Shown: positions 1 to 5,623 of the stretch, in pieces
Numbering within the stretch: the stretch's first letter is position 1
Layout: the number at the start of each line of letters is the position of its first letter
Source of the DNA: Candidatus Harrisonbacteria bacterium CG10_big_fil_rev_8_21_14_0_10_44_23
Lineage (GTDB): Bacteria; Patescibacteriota; Minisyncoccia; UBA6257; 1-14-0-10-44-23
Reading direction: 5' to 3'
DNA: 5,868 bases
Assembly (NCBI GenBank): GCA_002773475.1
Contig: PFBB01000019.1
Coordinates: forward strand, 1 to 5,868
Program-made: the position numbers and the translations under genes
The notes under the pieces: model-generated
The model's database searches: none
What the model saw: the letters and a program-made list of their open reading frames with translations, nothing else
What the model was told of the DNA's origin: nothing

Positions 1-268
1 ACTGATATAAAACTGCGGCTCTAACCCCTTTATTGCGATTTGCCGCCATAGCCTCCCCCTGCCCAGAAGCACCAAAGATAATTCCCCTATCTCCATCGCT
101 TTTTGCCACCGCCTCCGCGGCTGGCAAAATAAAATCAGGATAATCATCGTCTTGATTAAACTCAAAAGCACCGTAGTCTTCCACTTCAAACCCATTCTCT
201 AAAAGCCAAGTCTTTACCCGCTCTTTTAGCTCAAAGCCGGCATGATCTGCAGCCAAATGTATTTTCAT
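1..268 (-). CDS. rpiB: Ribose-5-phosphate isomerase B (RpiB/LacA family), C-terminus cut off by window edge
   Basis: RpiB interconverts ribose 5-phosphate and ribulose 5-phosphate in the cytoplasmic pentose phosphate pathway. Only the first 89 codons are present; family members are usually about 140-160 residues, so the rest lies beyond base 1. The N-terminus reads MKIHLAADHAGFELKE, with the family's early Asp8-His9-Ala-Gly sugar-phosphate motif, then DYPDF at 42-46 and the active-site loop at 66-72 (GASGQGE), followed by AANR and GVRAA. The Cys of the E. coli-type CGTG loop is absent; Ser68 and Glu72 sit where the mycobacterial-type enzymes carry their Ser and catalytic Glu. The ATG at 268 lies 15 bases after the stop of the CapA-family gene, with no clear Shine-Dalgarno; an ATG nearer that stop runs into a stop after one codon. 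It is probably the sixth protein gene of the operon. LacA/LacB-like activity on other sugar phosphates cannot be excluded. Confidence 0.9.
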   Translation of the reverse strand, partial: MKIHLAADHAGFELKERVKTWLLENGFEVEDYGAFEFNQDDDYPDFILPAAEAVAKSDGDRGIIFGASGQGEAMAANRNKGVRAAVLYQ

Positions 269-283
269 TTGCTTATTATATCA

Positions 284-1237
284 TTATTCCACTATCTCCG
301 GCTGAAAACTGTCATTAATGCGGATTTTGGCCATTTCTAGGCCTAAAATTCGCCCCTCCTTCACCAATGCCCTTAAAGCCACACTATTCCTAGTACCCTC
401 AGAAAACACCTGATCAAAGACAAAATTCCCTAAACTATAGGCGATATAGCCGTCTTTATAATTTTCCACCTCTTGCACTACGTGAGGGTGGTGACCAATC
501 ACTAAATTTGCCCCTGCATCTATTATTGCATGCGCCAATTCTTTTTGATTTCCATTGGCGCTAGTTTTATATTCCTCACCCCAATGATAAGAAACGAATA
601 CCAAGTCCGCCTCATCTCCCCTGGCAGCAGCTATTTGTTTTTTAATGTTCTCTAAATCAAAATCACTAACCCCTTGATAGTCCTTCCCAGCCATCAGGCT
701 CCTCGGATACAAATTCGTGTAAGCCAACCAAGCAATTTTTGTTCCATCATCCAATCGACTAATTACTTTCGAGTTTGCCTCCAAATAATTATTCCCCGCT
801 CCAACGCTCTTAATTCCCACCGAACTTAAATTTTTCTCCGTATCTTCTAGCGCTTCTGCGCCATAGTCAAAAATATGATTATTGGCGATTGAAACAACAT
901 CAAGTCCAGCATATTGAAGTGCTGGTAGTGCTATCTCTGGATTAAATCTAAACGAATAAATACTTCCTGAATTTTTCCCGCGCTTTGAAATTGGCCCCTC
1001 TAGGTTTGCAAAAGAAAGGTCGGCTCCACTAAGCACGTCTCTAGTTTTTAAAAATGGGAATCTCGCATCCCCTTCTCTATTTATTACATTCTTAACCCCT
1101 CTGTCCAGCATCACATCACCAACGAAAACTATGCTATAAGTTTTCTCACTCACTAGAGAGTTCCTCGTACTGAAAAATCCGCCGGCTAGGGCAAGCAAAA
1201 AAAACAAAAAAATCACCCATTTAATTTTCCTACTCAT
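284..1237 (-). CDS. CapA-family metallophosphoesterase-fold protein, membrane-anchored
   Basis: A 317-residue protein of the CapA/PGA_cap family, named after the poly-gamma-glutamate capsule protein, with a calcineurin-like metallophosphoesterase fold. The N-terminus has a basic start (MSRKIK) and a hydrophobic stretch at about 7-22, so it is probably a signal anchor; an A-x-A at 16-18 leaves signal cleavage possible, and there is no lipobox Cys. The catalytic domain would face outward. Family motifs appear in order: GDVMLDR at 40-46, NLEGPIS at 78-84, ANNHIFDYG at 118-126, HWGEE at 218-222, GHHPHVVQ at 248-255 and SLGNFVFDQ at 268-276. The Asp, Asn and His residues in these motifs are the expected metal ligands. 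The ATG shares one base with the gap stop (TAATG), suggesting coupled reinitiation. No other capsule gene is visible, so a polyglutamate role is not supported; a cell-envelope phosphoesterase or hydrolase is the safer reading. Substrate unknown. Confidence 0.88.
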   Translation of the reverse strand: MSRKIKWVIFLFFLLALAGGFFSTRNSLVSEKTYSIVFVGDVMLDRGVKNVINREGDARFPFLKTRDVLSGADLSFANLEGPISKRGKNSGSIYSFRFNPEIALPALQYAGLDVVSIANNHIFDYGAEALEDTEKNLSSVGIKSVGAGNNYLEANSKVISRLDDGTKIAWLAYTNLYPRSLMAGKDYQGVSDFDLENIKKQIAAARGDEADLVFVSYHWGEEYKTSANGNQKELAHAIIDAGANLVIGHHPHVVQEVENYKDGYIAYSLGNFVFDQVFSEGTRNSVALRALVKEGRILGLEMAKIRINDSFQPEIVE

Positions 1238-2259
1238 TAGAGTGTTTTAATTGCTTCCTTAACGTGCTCAACCAAGGTTTTAACATAGCCCCACTCGTTG
1301 TCATACCAACTCAAAACCTTGCACAAAGTCCCGTCCACCACTTTTGTATAGCTTGTATCGATAATCGCTCCGTAGGGCTCACCGATAATATCGCTAGAGA
1401 CGATAGGCGCGTCCACAACTTTAATCAAGTTTTTCCAATTTTTAGTTTCTGCCGCCTCCCTTAAAATAGCGTTTATTTCCTCCGGAGTAGTAATTTTTTT
1501 CGAAACAAAAGTTAAATCAACTATCGATCCAACCAACACTGGCACCCGCATTGCGATGCCATCAAATTTTCCGCTTAGTTCTGGGATTGCTCGAGTTGTG
1601 GCGATAGCCGCTCCAGTCGTTGATGGGATGATATTTTGCGCCGCCGCTCGCCCTCGGCGAACATCTTTACTACGGGTTGGCCCATCAGTCAAAGATTGAG
1701 TAGCAGTATAGCCGTGCACTGTATTTAAAATTGCTTTTTCAATCCCCAAGCTTTTAGACAAAATTGCGATTAGGGGACTTACCGCATTGGTGGTGCAACT
1801 ACCGTTAGAAGATATCTTGCAAGTTGCCAAATCTCCTTCATTTACTCCCATCAAAACCGTTTTCCCGCCATTCTTTCCCTCCTCGTCTTTAGCCGGAGCG
1901 GTAATCACCACCCTTCTCGCGCCTGCTTTTGTGATGTGTGCTCCCGCAGTCTCAAACTTTGTAAAAATCCCCGTTGCCTCCACCACAATATCTATACCCA
2001 TATCAGCCCACGGAAGATTGGCCGGATCCTTTTCCTGAAAGACTTTAATTTTCTTTCCGTCAACCACCAGCTCATCATCGATAATAGAAATTTTTTTATC
2101 TAAAGTTCGATAAACCGAGTCATATTTTAATAAATAGGCCAGATTATTGATGTCGCCTAAATCATTTATCGCCACTACTCTCATTCCGGGCTCTTCCAAT
2201 GCTTGGCGCAAAAACAGCCTACCAATTCTTCCGAAGCCGTTGATTGCAATTTTTCTCAT
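1237..2259 (-). CDS. gap: Type I glyceraldehyde-3-phosphate dehydrogenase
   Basis: This 340-residue enzyme oxidises and phosphorylates glyceraldehyde 3-phosphate to 1,3-bisphosphoglycerate in glycolysis, or runs the reverse. The N-terminal Rossmann domain starts INGFGRIGR (6-14), and Asp33 in AINDL suits NAD rather than NADP. The catalytic Cys is C155 within SNGSCTTNAV (151-160) and its His partner is H182 in TVHGYT. RRGRAAAQNIIPSTTGAA (201-218), RVP (238-240) and WYDNEWGY (318-325) are further signatures. Length is normal for the family. SNGSCTTN replaces the more common SNASCTTN, and VLVGS follows RVP instead of TPNVS; both look like tolerated lineage variants and neither touches the catalytic residues. 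The ATG lies 7 bases after the stop of the DUF192 gene, and the stop overlaps the next gene's ATG by one base, so it is translated as part of an operon. Whether it works in the glycolytic or gluconeogenic direction cannot be read from sequence. Confidence 0.97.
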   Translation of the reverse strand: MRKIAINGFGRIGRLFLRQALEEPGMRVVAINDLGDINNLAYLLKYDSVYRTLDKKISIIDDELVVDGKKIKVFQEKDPANLPWADMGIDIVVEATGIFTKFETAGAHITKAGARRVVITAPAKDEEGKNGGKTVLMGVNEGDLATCKISSNGSCTTNAVSPLIAILSKSLGIEKAILNTVHGYTATQSLTDGPTRSKDVRRGRAAAQNIIPSTTGAAIATTRAIPELSGKFDGIAMRVPVLVGSIVDLTFVSKKITTPEEINAILREAAETKNWKNLIKVVDAPIVSSDIIGEPYGAIIDTSYTKVVDGTLCKVLSWYDNEWGYVKTLVEHVKEAIKTL

Positions 2260-2266
2260 GTTGTCT

Positions 2267-2725
2267 TTATTTTACCACTAGCTCCATACTATCTCCAACG
2301 CTTATTTTCCTATTTTCCACTTCTCCAGCGTTAATCTCTAAAACCATATCAACCTTCTCTGGTGATGGATACACCTTAAAGCCTATTTCACTCGCTGGTC
2401 TCGCATTTTCCGTAGTCCCAACCACCCTTCCATCTCTAATCCAAACAAAGTCTAAAGGAAATTGCATTCCTCGCATATGAAAATCCCTACTTTGAACTAG
2501 GGGAAAAACAAACAGCATCCCCGCTGTCTCTTTTAGTTCGGCCCTGTTGGATAGACCCAGTTTCTGTTCGGTTAATGTCTTAGCCAGCTCAACTTCGTAT
2601 TTTGTACCATTAATTCGAACAATACTTTTTTCGTTCCTTTCTGGATTATCTGTCCTAAATAGCAACCAAAAACTAAAAACTACTGCCGCTAAAAATATAA
2701 AGACGAAAAATATAATTCTAGTCAT
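2267..2725 (-). CDS. DUF192 domain protein with N-terminal membrane anchor
   Basis: A 152-residue protein of the DUF192 family, whose biochemical role is not established. From the chosen ATG, residues about 4-23 form a hydrophobic helix after MTR, so the domain is probably tethered outside the cytoplasmic membrane. The DUF192 core follows: GLSNRAEL (57-64), GMLFVFP (69-75), FHMRGMQFPLDFVWI (82-96), then a strand pair around GRVVG and a closing VLEINAGEVE (128-137). The F-x-M-(K/R)-x-x-x-x-P-L-D segment is the family's most diagnostic part. The ATG at 2725 overlaps the stop of the methyltransferase gene by 8 bases (ATGACTAG). A TTG at 2746 would add seven residues and a longer overlap; I prefer the ATG because the extension adds no recognisable signal. 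There is no Shine-Dalgarno before either. It sits 7 bases upstream of gap with no visible functional link. Confidence 0.87.
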   Translation of the reverse strand: MTRIIFFVFIFLAAVVFSFWLLFRTDNPERNEKSIVRINGTKYEVELAKTLTEQKLGLSNRAELKETAGMLFVFPLVQSRDFHMRGMQFPLDFVWIRDGRVVGTTENARPASEIGFKVYPSPEKVDMVLEINAGEVENRKISVGDSMELVVK

Positions 2726-3194
2726 TTTTTGAAAATTCAAATGCAATCACCCCAAATGCCACCGAAACGTTAAGTGATTCTTTTCTTCCGTGCATCGGTA
2801 TCTTAACTATAGCATCCGCAACATCTAAAACATCCTTCGGCACACCATCAACTTCGTGTCCGAAAATAAAAGCTGTTTTCTTGGGGGGGAATTTTTCCTT
2901 GTCTAGATCTCTATAATCCACTGCCCTATCGTCCAACTCTACGGCAACAATTTTAAATCCACCGTTCTTTAGCTTCTCCATCAACTCTGGAGTTTTTTCA
3001 TTTAACTCCCAATCAATAAATTCCTCAGCACCTAGCGCAGTCTTGCCAAACTGAGAACGCAAAATTCCCACCCGATCATAAGGCCCCGGTGTAAATCCAC
3101 CTAGGTAAAGTTTTTCCACCCCTGCCCCATCGGCGGTGCGGAAAATTGACCCAACATTATGCAAACTTCGGATGTTGTGTAAAATCGCGATCAT
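2718..3194 (-). CDS. TrmH/SpoU-family (SPOUT) RNA 2'-O-methyltransferase
   Basis: A 158-residue SPOUT-class methyltransferase with a trefoil-knot fold that binds S-adenosylmethionine; relatives methylate ribose 2'-hydroxyls in tRNA or rRNA. All three family motifs are present. Motif 1 is NIRSLHNVGSIFRTADGAGV at 7-26, with the conserved Asn13 and Arg19. Motif 2 is FGHEVDGV at 111-118. Motif 3 is IPMHGRKESLNVSVA at 132-146. The protein is a bare catalytic domain, close in length to TrmL/YibK, and lacks the N-terminal RNA-binding extension of larger SpoU proteins such as RlmB. Its motif 1 is more TrmH-like than YibK-like, so the RNA target is not assigned. The ATG follows the recG stop after a single base, and GGAA a few bases upstream is one of the few Shine-Dalgarno-like stretches in the window. 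Co-transcription with recG is likely. Confidence 0.93.
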   Translation of the reverse strand: MIAILHNIRSLHNVGSIFRTADGAGVEKLYLGGFTPGPYDRVGILRSQFGKTALGAEEFIDWELNEKTPELMEKLKNGGFKIVAVELDDRAVDYRDLDKEKFPPKKTAFIFGHEVDGVPKDVLDVADAIVKIPMHGRKESLNVSVAFGVIAFEFSKND

Positions 3195-3195
3195 A

Positions 3196-5343
3196 TTATT
3201 CCAAATGGATTTTATTATTCATTTTCTCTAATTTGTTCGCCAATTCTTTATTTTCCTTTAAACCCGGATCTCCTTTTAATGTCGCCTTCGCCGCGTCTTG
3301 AGCTTTTTTGACCAGCTGCATATCGGAAAGAGCGTCCATCGCCATATCTGGTATTCCAGTTTGTTTATTTCCAAAAAATTCTCCCGGACCTCGCATCTGT
3401 AAATCGATCTCTGCCAATTCAAAGCCATTCTTTGCGCTGATTAGCGCCTCCAAACGTTTATGGGTTGTCTCCGTATGGCTATCGGTGAAAAGTAAACAAA
3501 AAGATTGGTGCTCTCCTCGACCAACTCGTCCTCGGAATTGATACAACTGGCTCAAACCAAACCGCTCCGCCCCTTCAATTACCATCACTGTTGCGTTGGC
3601 CACATCAACCCCCACCTCAACAACGGAGGTGGAAACCAAGATGTCTATCTTCCCTTCTTTAAACTCATTCATTACCCGCGCTTTTTCTTCGGCTTTCAAC
3701 TTTCCATGAAGCATCGCTAATTTCAGATTAGGAAAAACAATCCTAGAAAGTTTATCAAACTCCTCTTTCACCGATTTAACATTTTGCCACATTGCACTTC
3801 TTTTATCTTGCTTCTGCTCATCGGTTAATTCAGTTTTCTCAATCCGAGGGAAAATGAAAAATACTTGCCTTCCCGCTTCAACATTTTGCCGGATAAAACT
3901 ATAGGCCTTCCCCCGGTTTTTGGGATCAACAATTTTTGAAACAATCTTTTTCCTCCCTTTTGGCAATTCATTAATAGTAGACAAATCTAAATCGCCAAAA
4001 ACAGTAAGGGTTAGGGTTCGCGGAATGGGGGTAGCACTCATAGACAAAAAGTGGGGCAATAGCTTACTGCCCTGCTTCAAAAGAGCCGCTCTCTGTTTTA
4101 CGCCAAATCGATGTTGTTCGTCCACCACCGCCAGAGCTAACTTAGGAAATTTTAGCGGCTTAGTCTTACTCCCCCCTGCGATCAAACTGTGTGTCCCGAT
4201 TATTATCGAAACTTCTCCAGACTCAATCAATTTTCGCATTTGTGCTTTAGTTTTCTTTTCGTCTTTGCCCCTTCGATGAAAAACCCTAGTTTCACTCGCA
4301 GTCACCAAGCCCACTCCGCATTCTAAGTGGCCAAACATTTTTAAAAATGTCTGATAGTGCTGTCTTGCTAAAACTTCAGTCGGTGCCATAAATACCGATT
4401 GGTAGTCGTTCTCGGCTGCAATAATACTAGCAAGTGCCACCACCACCGTCTTTCCGCTTCCCACATCTCCCTGAAGAAGGCGGTTCATTGGCTTGGCTCC
4501 AGCAATGTCCTCTAAAATTTCATCCAATGTCTGCTTTTGTGCTCCCGTTAATTCAAACGGCAGCCTTTTGAGTAACTTGCTTAGCTCTGTTTTAGAAAAT
4601 TCTAATTTTGGTGCTGTTTCTTTGGCTAAAGATGCTCGAAGCAGTAAATTGTTTAGTTGCAACAAATACAAATATTCAAAAGAGAACCTTTTTTGAGCTT
4701 GCTCTGCTTGTTCGGCCAACCTCGGTTTGTGTACCCAACGCAACGCATTAGAAAGCTCTGGTAAATTGTGCTTCTTTAAAATTAGAGTGGGGATAAAATC
4801 TCTCGGCAAATCCACAATTGGGAAAAATAAGTCTAAAAGGTGGCGGATGCCCTTCGAGGTTATTCCTCGAGTCTCTGGATAAACTGCAATTAATCCGGCT
4901 GTATGGGTTGTTTCAGAGTTTTCTCTTAATATTTCAAACTTGGGGTTAGAAATCGAAAGATTCCCCTTTGGGGTAGTAAACACCTTGCCAGCAAAAGAGA
5001 CCCACATCCCCTCTTTAAAGGTCTTGGCAATAAAATGCTGATTAAACCAAACCAGTGGTATTCCCGCCGTCCCATCATTTACGATAACTTCCGTTATGGT
5101 CATGTGCCGGCGGAATGATCGCCGCACATTAATCTTTTTTACTTCAGCTCGGATTGTAACTCGCTCGCCCGTTCTCAGTTGTGATATTTTCACCACCCGG
5201 GAAAAGTCTTCATACCGGTTTGGGAAATGCCAAAATAAATCTCGGACAGTTATAATGCCCAGCTTTTCTAATTTTGGTAGATACTTACCACCAACACTCT
5301 TTAGGTCTTTTAATTTAGTATCTAGGGTGACTAAATTTGCCAT
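3196..5343 (-). CDS. recG: ATP-dependent DNA helicase RecG
   Basis: RecG is a superfamily 2 double-stranded DNA translocase that remodels stalled replication forks and branch-migrates Holliday junctions. At 715 residues it matches the family (E. coli about 693). Order of parts: an N-terminal segment with KSVGGKYLPKLEKLGI and DLFWHFPNRYEDFS, an OB-fold wedge domain at about 55-140, then the helicase motor. Motor motifs: LTGAQ (265-269), Walker A GDVGSGKT (292-299), MAPTEVLARQH (319-329), Walker B DEQH (408-411), SATPIPRT (436-443), STSVVEVGVDV (571-581) and QFRGRVGRGEH (602-612). The RecG-typical QMRGPGEFFGNKQTG follows at 649-663. No motif is broken. The frame stays open upstream to base 5499, but that extension crosses the tRNA-Glu gene and adds unrelated residues; the ATG at 5343 starts the family-like MANLVTLDTKLKDLKSVG and is taken as the true start. 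It lies 23 bases after the tRNA with no Shine-Dalgarno. Confidence 0.97.
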   Translation of the reverse strand: MANLVTLDTKLKDLKSVGGKYLPKLEKLGIITVRDLFWHFPNRYEDFSRVVKISQLRTGERVTIRAEVKKINVRRSFRRHMTITEVIVNDGTAGIPLVWFNQHFIAKTFKEGMWVSFAGKVFTTPKGNLSISNPKFEILRENSETTHTAGLIAVYPETRGITSKGIRHLLDLFFPIVDLPRDFIPTLILKKHNLPELSNALRWVHKPRLAEQAEQAQKRFSFEYLYLLQLNNLLLRASLAKETAPKLEFSKTELSKLLKRLPFELTGAQKQTLDEILEDIAGAKPMNRLLQGDVGSGKTVVVALASIIAAENDYQSVFMAPTEVLARQHYQTFLKMFGHLECGVGLVTASETRVFHRRGKDEKKTKAQMRKLIESGEVSIIIGTHSLIAGGSKTKPLKFPKLALAVVDEQHRFGVKQRAALLKQGSKLLPHFLSMSATPIPRTLTLTVFGDLDLSTINELPKGRKKIVSKIVDPKNRGKAYSFIRQNVEAGRQVFFIFPRIEKTELTDEQKQDKRSAMWQNVKSVKEEFDKLSRIVFPNLKLAMLHGKLKAEEKARVMNEFKEGKIDILVSTSVVEVGVDVANATVMVIEGAERFGLSQLYQFRGRVGRGEHQSFCLLFTDSHTETTHKRLEALISAKNGFELAEIDLQMRGPGEFFGNKQTGIPDMAMDALSDMQLVKKAQDAAKATLKGDPGLKENKELANKLEKMNNKIHLE

Positions 5344-5366
5344 TATTTTGTTTAGATATAAATCTG

Positions 5367-5438
5367 TGACCCCAAGGAGAATCGAACTCCTATTTTGTCC
5401 GTGAAAGGGACACGTCCTAGCCGTTAGACGATGGGGCC
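5367..5438 (-). tRNA. tRNA-Glu (anticodon UUC)
   Basis: The minus strand folds into a complete 72-base cloverleaf. The acceptor stem pairs GGCCCCA with TGGGGTC, including one G-T wobble, and is followed by discriminator A. The D stem pairs GTCT with GGAC. The anticodon stem pairs TGTCC with GGACA around the loop CTTTCAC, giving anticodon TTC, which reads GAA/GAG. The T stem pairs AGGAG with CTCCT around TTCGATT. The 3' CCA is not encoded: CAGATT follows the discriminator, so a CCA-adding enzyme is needed. It lies 23 bases upstream of recG on the same strand with no terminator between, and divergent from the tRNA-Lys gene. Confidence 0.97.
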
Positions 5439-5485
5439 AATCTAGAAGATGTATATAAAATACCGAAAAATAGCGAAAATAGCAA
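5439..5485 (-). promoter_or_regulatory. Putative promoter for tRNA-Glu and the recG operon
   Basis: The AT-rich stretch ahead of the minus-strand tRNA should hold its promoter. On the minus strand a TTGCTA (5480-5485) is followed after 17 bases by TATTTT (5457-5462), and a better-looking TATACA lies at 5450-5455, which would place the start about 5 bases before the tRNA but lacks a good -35. Which is used cannot be settled by eye. Because no gap of more than 23 bases occurs down to rpiB, this could be the main promoter of the operon. Confidence 0.4.
5464..5482. repeat. Short imperfect tandem duplication between the two tRNA genes
   Basis: CGAAAAATAG (5464-5473) is followed directly by CGAAAATAG (5474-5482), two units differing by one A. 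It falls inside the spacer of the putative minus-strand promoter. It is only two copies of an A-rich unit, so it may be slippage without function. Confidence 0.4.
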
Positions 5486-5490
5486 TCGCC

Positions 5491-5535
5491 TCTTTCCAAA
5501 AGCCTAAAAAGTCGGTAATATAACCCTGCTTAGTC
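5491..5535 (+). promoter_or_regulatory. Putative promoter for tRNA-Lys
   Basis: Upstream of the plus-strand tRNA, TATAAC (5519-5524) matches five of six bases of the -10 consensus and would start transcription about 5 bases before the mature tRNA. An overlapping TAATAT (5516-5521) is an alternative. The -35 is poor; the T-rich TTTCCA near 5493-5498 is the nearest candidate. The call rests mainly on position and the -10 match. Confidence 0.4.
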
Positions 5536-5606
5536 GCCCCCATAGCTTAGTGGTAAAGCAGTTGGCTCTTAACCAATTGATCAAGGTTCGATTCCTTGTG
5601 GGGGCA
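5536..5606 (+). tRNA. tRNA-Lys (anticodon CUU)
   Basis: A complete 71-base cloverleaf on the plus strand. The acceptor stem pairs GCCCCCA with TGGGGGC perfectly and is followed by discriminator A. The D stem pairs GCTT with AAGC around AGTGGTA. The anticodon stem pairs GTTGG with CCAAT around the loop CTCTTAA, giving anticodon CTT, which reads AAG. The T stem pairs CAAGG with CCTTG around TTCGATT. CCA is not encoded; CAAAAC follows the discriminator. A separate tRNA-Lys(UUU) must exist elsewhere to read AAA, which is a common codon in this window. The gene faces the minus-strand protein gene ending 17 bases downstream; no terminator hairpin is visible between them. Confidence 0.96.
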
Positions 5607-5623
5607 CAAAACTAAAATAAATA

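Noticed and set aside
5344..5366. A possible terminator or recG promoter between tRNA-Glu and recG
   Set aside because: The only inverted repeat is a 4-base AGAT/ATCT stem without a following T run, and the TATCTA -10-like sequence has no usable -35 and would give an almost leaderless message.
1264..5404. Several plus-strand open frames of about 60-120 codons, such as 3920-4279 and 5096-5404
   Set aside because: They lie antisense to well-supported minus-strand genes, show no recognisable motifs, and one also crosses the tRNA-Glu gene. They are reading-frame shadows.
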